From NCBI GenBank assembly GCA_023213395.1, contig CM041465.1:8494001-8558000 (forward strand): a DNA stretch of 64,000 bases. The letters are read 5' to 3'. Shown one piece after another: positions 58,561 through 64,000 of this stretch. Positions within the stretch are counted from its first letter, which is position 1, and every line of letters begins with the position of its first letter. A program made the translations under genes and the position numbers. Origin of the DNA: Cycas panzhihuaensis (Eukaryota; Cycadophyta). The notes beneath the pieces were generated by a model. That model was not told the origin of the DNA. It saw only the letters and a list, made by a program, of their open reading frames with translations, and ran no database searches.

Positions 58561-59560
58561 ACATGGCTATAGGATCTAGCCACAACTAACCAAAACCAAC
58601 CTAATTTTATGCACAGGGATAATAAGGTCCATATTCATAAGGATTAGTCCATCCATAATAATCTTTTCTTATACCAAAATCACATATTCGTACATCCCTA
58701 CTCAGATTTTATCCTACGAATTTTATCAGAATATCATTCTTCCCCTCTTGGCAATCATTTTGGTTTTGATAAAACTTACTGTATGATTCATTTTAATTTC
58801 TTTTGGCCATAAATGAAATCTACCATCCTTACCTTTGTCTCAAAATGTGACACATTCCAACATAATAAAATTGATACAAAACCCCAACCAAGCCTCCTTC
58901 AACTATTGCATATCCCACAAGGTAAATGGTAAGATATTGCCATGGACTTTATAATGGGCCTACCACCATTTGCTAGATTTGACTCCATTTTAGTAATCAT
59001 AGATCAATTGACAAAATATACCCACTTCTTGCCTTTCCACACAACCTATAAAGCTCCACATATCGCCGACATCTACATCCAGATAATATTTCATTTACAC
59101 GATTTTCCATCCACCATTGTATGTGATCGTGACCTTAAATTCACTAGCTCCTTCTGGTAGGAGCTATTCCACATATCAGGAACATCATTCAACATGAGTT
59201 CTACATACCATCTACAGACTAATGGCCAGTCTGAGGTCCTTAAAAAGACTCTAGAGACCTACTTATGTTGCTTTGCATCTGACCACCAGTCTAAATGGAC
59301 ATCATGGCTAGCCCTAGATGAGTATTGGTATAACTCCTCACACCATTCAGCCATTGGAATGCCCCCATTTTTGGCCCTCTATGGGTATCCCCCATTGTCC
59401 CACCACACCTTGGCTACCAACCTACGTACAACAATAGTACAACAAAAATTATAACATATGGACCAAATTCTCCACACCCTTAAATAAAACCTATCCATGG
59501 CCTAAAATCGAATGAAACAATTAGTAGACTGCCACCACTTTGATCACTCCTTCAATATTG
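58561..59560 (+). pseudogene. G integrase
   Basis: The H2C2 part lies near 58720-58860 (C-x2-C reading CDTFQHNK). The core shows DFIMGLPPFARFDSILVIID (first Asp), STIVCDRDLKFTS (second Asp) and HLQTNGQSEVLKKTLETYL with the third Glu. The segment 59194-59451 is open and ends in the YPPLSHH region. Most active-site residues are present; stops and truncations between pieces make it inactive. Confidence 0.85.
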
Positions 59561-59988
59561 GGGATCTTGTATTCCTTCATCTCCAACCTTATAAGAAATA
59601 ATCCCTTCACCATCATAAGAACCACAAACTTAGCCCTCGATATTATGGCCCCTATAAAGTCCTTAAATGTATTGGTGAAGTTGCATATGCTCTAAACCTT
59701 CTCCCTACCACAAACATCTATAATGCTTTTCATGTCTCCTATCTTTAGAAATGTCTAACCAAAACCCATATCTCCTAGACAACCCTTCCAATTTTGGATG
59801 AAGAGAAAACCTTGTCCGTACCTCCAAAATGTATACTAGCTACTAGACAACGCCATCTCCAGAATCAGTCCATTTTAGAATATTTGATACAGTGGATAGG
59901 TTGCAACTCTGATGAAGTAACTTGGGATTTCAATGAGTTTATCAAAGAGCACCCACATCTCATATGCCTCAAGGAATCATCATCTTAG
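59561..59988 (+). pseudogene. G C-terminal region with chromodomain
   Basis: After a GDLVFLHLQPYK-like GPY/F region (GPYKVLKCIGEVAYALNL is seen near 59650), the open piece 59794-59985 carries SILEYLIQWIGCNSDEVTWDFNEFIKEHP. This is the aromatic-rich chromodomain of chromoviruses, which targets integration to particular chromatin. It defines G as a chromovirus. The frame stops at 59986-59988. Confidence 0.85.
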
Positions 59989-59998
59989 GGGAGGGTAC
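59986..59998 (+). promoter_or_regulatory. Polypurine tract of G
   Basis: TAGGGGAGGGTAC lies directly before the TG of the 3' LTR at 60000. Confidence 0.85.
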
Positions 59999-59999
59999 T

Positions 60000-60370
60000 T
60001 GTTACATAACTTATCTGGCTAAGTTATATAAACCACTATGGAACTTTATGCATGTGCTGTCTAGCAGGCCAATGGTATGCATGGTTAATGCTATTCAATA
60101 GAATGTAAGGCTGCTTAGGCTACCAATATGATTACATGTATAAGACCCTCTTTTGTCTATGTAAGGGTCATAAATTATAAATGATGGTTATCTTGATAGA
60201 ACATTTTATAAAGATTGTGCTGTAGTACTTTCTATCTTTGGTGATCATTTAGCACTCTGGTGTTCCTATGAAACTCTTGGTTAATTTGTTTGCTCTATTA
60301 GATAAGAAGGCATTGCTGCAATTGTCAATTCTTTGTTATCTCAAGAGTGCTAGTGAGAAGAAATGTCTTA
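60000..60370 (+). repeat. 3' LTR of G (371 bp)
   Basis: Same length as the 5' LTR; ends AAATGTCTTA where the 5' copy has AAATATCTCA. It contains no CpG. The right target duplication TATGA follows. Confidence 0.95.
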
Positions 60371-60814
60371 TATGAGCTCTAAGCCATAGATAAAATAAAA
60401 TAGTGGTAATAAATATAAGCCAAAGATCCTATATATATCCATATCAATTAACCAAAAGTATAACTCATATCAAAAGGGCTACCAATTTGGTCCCCATCTC
60501 TATATATACAATCACCAAGTAATGGTACAATAATACATTAGTGTAATGTACTATAGAAAGCTAGAATCCTTACAGGGGGGTGATAATAATCCTCATACAT
60601 AGTGTGGGAACACTTGGAGGTTCGAGCTTTCCTCTAATCAAAATAAACCATCATATATAAATCCCTAGAGATGCCTATAGAGATGGTCATAGAATATCAT
60701 CCTTTGGTTATCTTGTTCTTTATCCTAAGGTCCAGGCCCCCTGAGACTCTTCTTGGTTTATTACGAGGCCTTAGCCTCACTCTCCTTATCTCATACATGG
60801 ATTCCATCCCTATA
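60371..60814 (+). other. F spacer, third part (right of G)
   Basis: Continues 53932 and leads to the antisense ORF. The complement of 60540-60600 matches the M1 spacer at 30224-30290 (CCCCTGTAAGGAT). No gene is seen. Confidence 0.65.
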
Positions 60815-62397
60815 TTACATGTGAAAAGGAGTTATTATATGTATTTGCAATGATCTGGTGGCTATATGATCTACTAATTTATCATACCATGCTTGGAGTT
60901 GATCTTGCTTTTCTCGCATCTCAGACAGTCACCCCTGGGTATTCTAGAGCTATGACTTTAAGACAATGATCCTTATCTCGACCCCTAGAACCCCTTGCAT
61001 GGGTGTAGCTACTACCTAGGCCACTCCCTCTCATGCCTGAGCCTGTAACTCTCAATCAAGTCTGTAAATGGTCATGCTCTGTCTACATCTCTTGGGCGTC
61101 TATAACCCATATGTCCCTAACCTGAGAAGGGGAGTAAACATGGAAGTGTGTGGTCATGCTAACTCTGGCTCTCTATTATCTACTACTATGGGTTGTACCT
61201 CCATATATACTTAGGGGAAGAGGTCAGCTACCACCTTGTTAATCAAGTCCATTGTGATACCCTCTCTTACCAGTTAGGGAAACCCATATGCCAGTATAAA
61301 TGTTGATATAAAATAATATTAAAGATCACTCAACAAATAGGTATGAATAAAGGCCATATCTAGAAATGGAAAGTGGATTACCTCCTAGAGCAAATGGTAT
61401 CCTTGGTGTCACCTCCTCATCAACTCTTAGGACCTCCTCTCCTATGGTGACCATGGCCTCCTCACAGGTAGTAGCTATAGCCTCAACTCCCTCAAGACTG
61501 ATAGTTGCCTCTCCCTTACTAGCCTCATCTCTTGGATCTACTATTAGCTCTTCTATAGCTCCCTCATCCTCCTCATTGCTATCCTAATGATGTAATATAG
61601 TCAATGTATATAGTCATCCAGAGTTAGCAAATCTAGTGATGTGGTAGCCACTAATCTCTTAACTTGCTTCGACTCTATAATGCTCCTAAAATAGGATGGC
61701 CAATAATGGATGAGAGGCCCATTAACTAATACCAGTTAGGGGCTTGCCATTCGACCTACTTCTCTAAAGTAGTCAAAGAACCAACACTAGAGTAAAGAAC
61801 AATAAGAGAAATTATTATGTCGTATAGCTCATATCTGATCTAGATATGCTGTGGTATTGGCCACTATTAGAGTAGCCAATCAAACCTCTACTTGCCCTTG
61901 TATCAATCGATGATCTCCATCCACCCTCTTAGGACATCCTTGTAATTTTATTTCTAGGAAATATAGAATAGAATAGTAAAAATAATCAACTTCCTCGGTC
62001 GAGGAATATGTGATGTCATGATAGTCCTAATAGAAGCTCCTTGCCTATCTTAGCAACTCTTACCATAGAAAAAATAGGCTACCTCTTGATGTACAATATT
62101 AATGCTAGGTAATACCCCTAGCATAACCAATGCTCCACTCACTAGGACCCCAAGAATCCTCTATACATTGGATGGGATGATCATCAAGTCTCCAATTCAT
62201 GGGAGGTGGAAGATGTGCCATCTATGGTCCCAATGTGATATAATATCTATCAAAAGTACCTAATCAAAGGCATATTGTTGTGATGAGACAATTCTTAATA
62301 AACCACATTATCTCAAAATATCTCAATCTTCATCAATCATTAACTCTACCAATGCTAACATCAACACCCTAATGTTTTTACAATTATCCACTGCCAT
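60815..62397 (-). pseudogene. Extra antisense ORF of F, homologous to 28321-30002
   Basis: From the ATG at 62397 the minus strand reads MAVDNCKNIR, then RIVSSQQY, IISHWDHRWHIFHLP, IGDLMIIPS, RILGVLVSGALVMLG and HIPRPRKLIIFTILFYIS. Order and spacing match the M1 copy. An acidic tail (SNEEDEGAIEELIVDP, complement of 61470-61590) and a coiled-coil-like region follow, ending ITPFHM with TAA at 60815-60817. The length, about 527 codons, agrees with 560 in the other copy. Stops are frequent. It is antisense to F gag-pol, between integrase and the 3' terminal region. The FHLP...GD-x-I-x3-D motif suggests a plant mobile domain, tentatively. Confidence 0.6.
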
Positions 62398-62479
62398 AAC
62401 TATTTGTAATCTAACCAAAATATCATCAGTCAACCACCTCTTAGTCAATGAGAGAAACTTCTCTCTCTCAAAATATGAA

Positions 62480-63060
62480 AACATATTATATTTGAGTAAA
62501 ATTCTAAAAGTCCAAAGTTTTGGTTTTATATCGTAGAAAAGTTTACAGTACTGTGAGTAAACTAGCAGTCCATTCCCTTCATGCTATAGTTTTTTTTATG
62601 GTACTATATTTATGCATGTGGTATCATAAAAAATCTTGTAGTACCAACTTTCCTACATTAAAATTAAAAATCTACTCCTAAAATAACCCTTCTTTGGACC
62701 AAAGATAGGTCCATCAGGACCAAGGTACCTATAAACCTTGGTCCAACCTATTACAGATCCTTAAATGGGTCCCATTAGGCCCTAAAATCATAAAATGAGC
62801 ATTACTTGACTACTAAAAGTATTAAGGTAAAATAAGTAAAAAAAAACTTAAAGGTGGGATCTGCTCATTGAATCCACTCTTGCTACTGGCATGACTCTCT
62901 CAAGATCTCGACAAACTCTGCCTGTGTGATGATCTAATGGTTGGATCTCCCTTGACGATCTCAAGAAGGGAAGGGAAAATAGAGGTAGTAGAAGAGTTTT
63001 CTAAGCTAATTAAATAGATAACAGTAGAAATGAATTATGTATTATTAACTAACCTTCTTT
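62480..63060 (+). other. F 3' region with degenerate repeats
   Basis: The stretch 62520-62660 contains GTACTGTGAGTAAAC, GGTACTATATTTATG, GGTATCATAAAAAATC and GTAGTACCA units like those at 28040-28235. The parts 62690-62800 and 62870-63010 match the complement of 27940-28030 and 27710-27790. It adjoins the start of the antisense ORF in both copies, so it is part of the element. Its role is unknown. Confidence 0.6.
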
Positions 63061-64000
63061 TATTCACCCCCCTTTGGCAGGATTTTTAGGGCCCTTAAAC
63101 CATTTTTCATTCTGATTGATCCATTGGGTTTACATATTTGGATCCATTCCTACATCCTTAAAGGCCCAGGCTCTCTTTGGCTCCTAGATATTACTTTTTC
63201 TCACATTTTATGAGTAATAATAATGATTTTTAACCTTTCCTTAGGGAAGCCTTTTATCCTTATAACTCTCTTTCTCAAAACCCTATCAATGTTTATACTC
63301 TTTAAATTTATATGAATGTTCTGATCTTCTATCTCATAGCTCTATTAGCCCTTTTGTTGCCTAGTAAAATCCCACCCTTCTATTCAAGTTCCCCATGAGG
63401 TCTCCAATAAACCTTGAGCCTAAATGACAAGTTCCTTATATCGTCACCTCTTCCTTCTATAAGGTAGACCCTCTATGAGCCTTGTTACCTAGCCATAGGT
63501 CTCTCCTATCCTCTTATTAAGTGGTTATTTATGTCATTCTGATTTTTTAGGACCTATCATCCTTTGCTTGGTGTTTCACCAAAACATGGCCTCTTCACTT
63601 ACATTTGGGTTATATTGGTAATTTGGTACATGTTATATGATTTCATAGGAGATAATTGATGGATGTTGATTGCATTTGGTTAATCAGGCCATGTTTTGTT
63701 AATATGATGTATGAAGTTTGATTAATAAAATATGATGAATGTTGATATGACTTGTATTCTTTCTTATATTCATTAATAACGTAAACTATAGCATTAAAGT
63801 TTCCTTTTAGGATCAAATCAACCCCATTTTTCTTTTAAAGTTTCATCTTTTTACTTTACTTTCAAGATTTCACCCAAGAATTTGTTGTTTATCATCTTTT
63901 GGTCTTGTACTTAATGTATTTAATCTAATTCTAGTCTTATTTACTCCTTGATGTAGTTATTTTAATGATTGAATCTTTATGACATATTAATTTTTGTTAT
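63061..64000 (+). other. Presumed 3' LTR region of F, cut by the window end
   Basis: ATTCACCCCCCTTTGGCAGG at 63062 could mark the LTR junction, but TG...CA ends and a matching 5' copy were not found. No coding frame is seen. Confidence 0.35.

Larger units (their letters stand above)
53933..60370 (+). mobile_element. Element G: complete plus-strand chromovirus (Ty3/Gypsy) inside F
   Basis: LTRs of 371 bp lie at 53933-54303 and 60000-60370. The flanks are TACGA on the left and TATGA on the right, a 5-bp target duplication with one CpG-to-TpG change. Primer site, gag, protease, RT, RNase H, integrase and C-terminal chromodomain are present in Gypsy order. The LTRs differ at about 36 of 371 positions by hand count, about 31 of them transitions. 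The chromodomain, size and gag without an evident zinc knuckle suggest the Reina-like or a related chromovirus group; I cannot place it further. Confidence 0.95.

Noticed and set aside
61366-61587. Plus-strand Ser-rich frame of 73 codons
   Set aside because: It is opposite the acidic GAG/GAT-rich tail of the antisense ORF, which produces Ser-rich shadows.

Overview
This window looks like nuclear DNA of a seed plant. It is AT-rich and CpG-poor and consists almost entirely of nested, decayed LTR retrotransposons of the plant Copia and Ty3/Gypsy superfamilies. The Gypsy types are chromovirus and Tat-like. Initiator-tRNA-Met primer sites (TGGTATCAGAGC and variants) fit a plant. I found no host gene, tRNA, rRNA or CRISPR array. 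The sequence does not let me name the species. Element letters (A to H, M1, M2, N) are mine.

Left block (1-24.7 kb). H (1-1095, minus) is the 5' end of a chromovirus-like element running off the window. Next come a copy of a Tat-associated repeat box (about 1300-1985) and a lone Copia-type 3' LTR (2745-3057). A is an old plus-strand Copia whose gag-protease start (3511-4568) resumes as protease-integrase-RT-RNase H at 16275-19201. It was split by B, a plus-strand Copia (4569-16274). B's own 5' LTR was split by N (4849-9165, minus), a gag-only non-autonomous element, giving three nesting levels. C (19202-about 24695, minus) is a Copia inserted in A's tail and truncated at its own 5' end.

Middle block (24.7-33.2 kb). 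This holds pieces of a Tat-lineage Gypsy family: repeat boxes, an RNase H fragment (M2, minus), an integrase (M1, minus, 31064-32240), and an extra ORF of about 560 codons (28321-30002) antisense to the integrase.

Right block (33.2-64 kb). F is one large plus-strand Tat element: gag about 35.2-38.2 kb, protease 43.3 kb, remnant RT and integrase 44.6-45.6 kb, antisense extra ORF 62397-60815, and 3' terminal region to the window end. Three younger elements sit inside F. E (about 38.2-43.3 kb, minus) is a TNT1-like Copia. D (46144-53780, plus) is a Copia with target duplication AGGTC. G (53933-60370, plus) is a chromovirus with target duplication TACGA/TATGA. D and C are the same family; M1 and F are the same family.

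All coding regions are dead. Stops at former CAG, CAA and TGG codons and G-to-A or C-to-T changes at catalytic sites dominate, as expected from deamination of methylated cytosine. The least routine observations are the antisense ORF with a possible plant-mobile-domain-like motif kept in two Tat copies, the gag-only element N with its odd C-terminal extension, the shared leader but unrelated LTRs of H and G, and recurrent degenerate repeats in Tat terminal regions.
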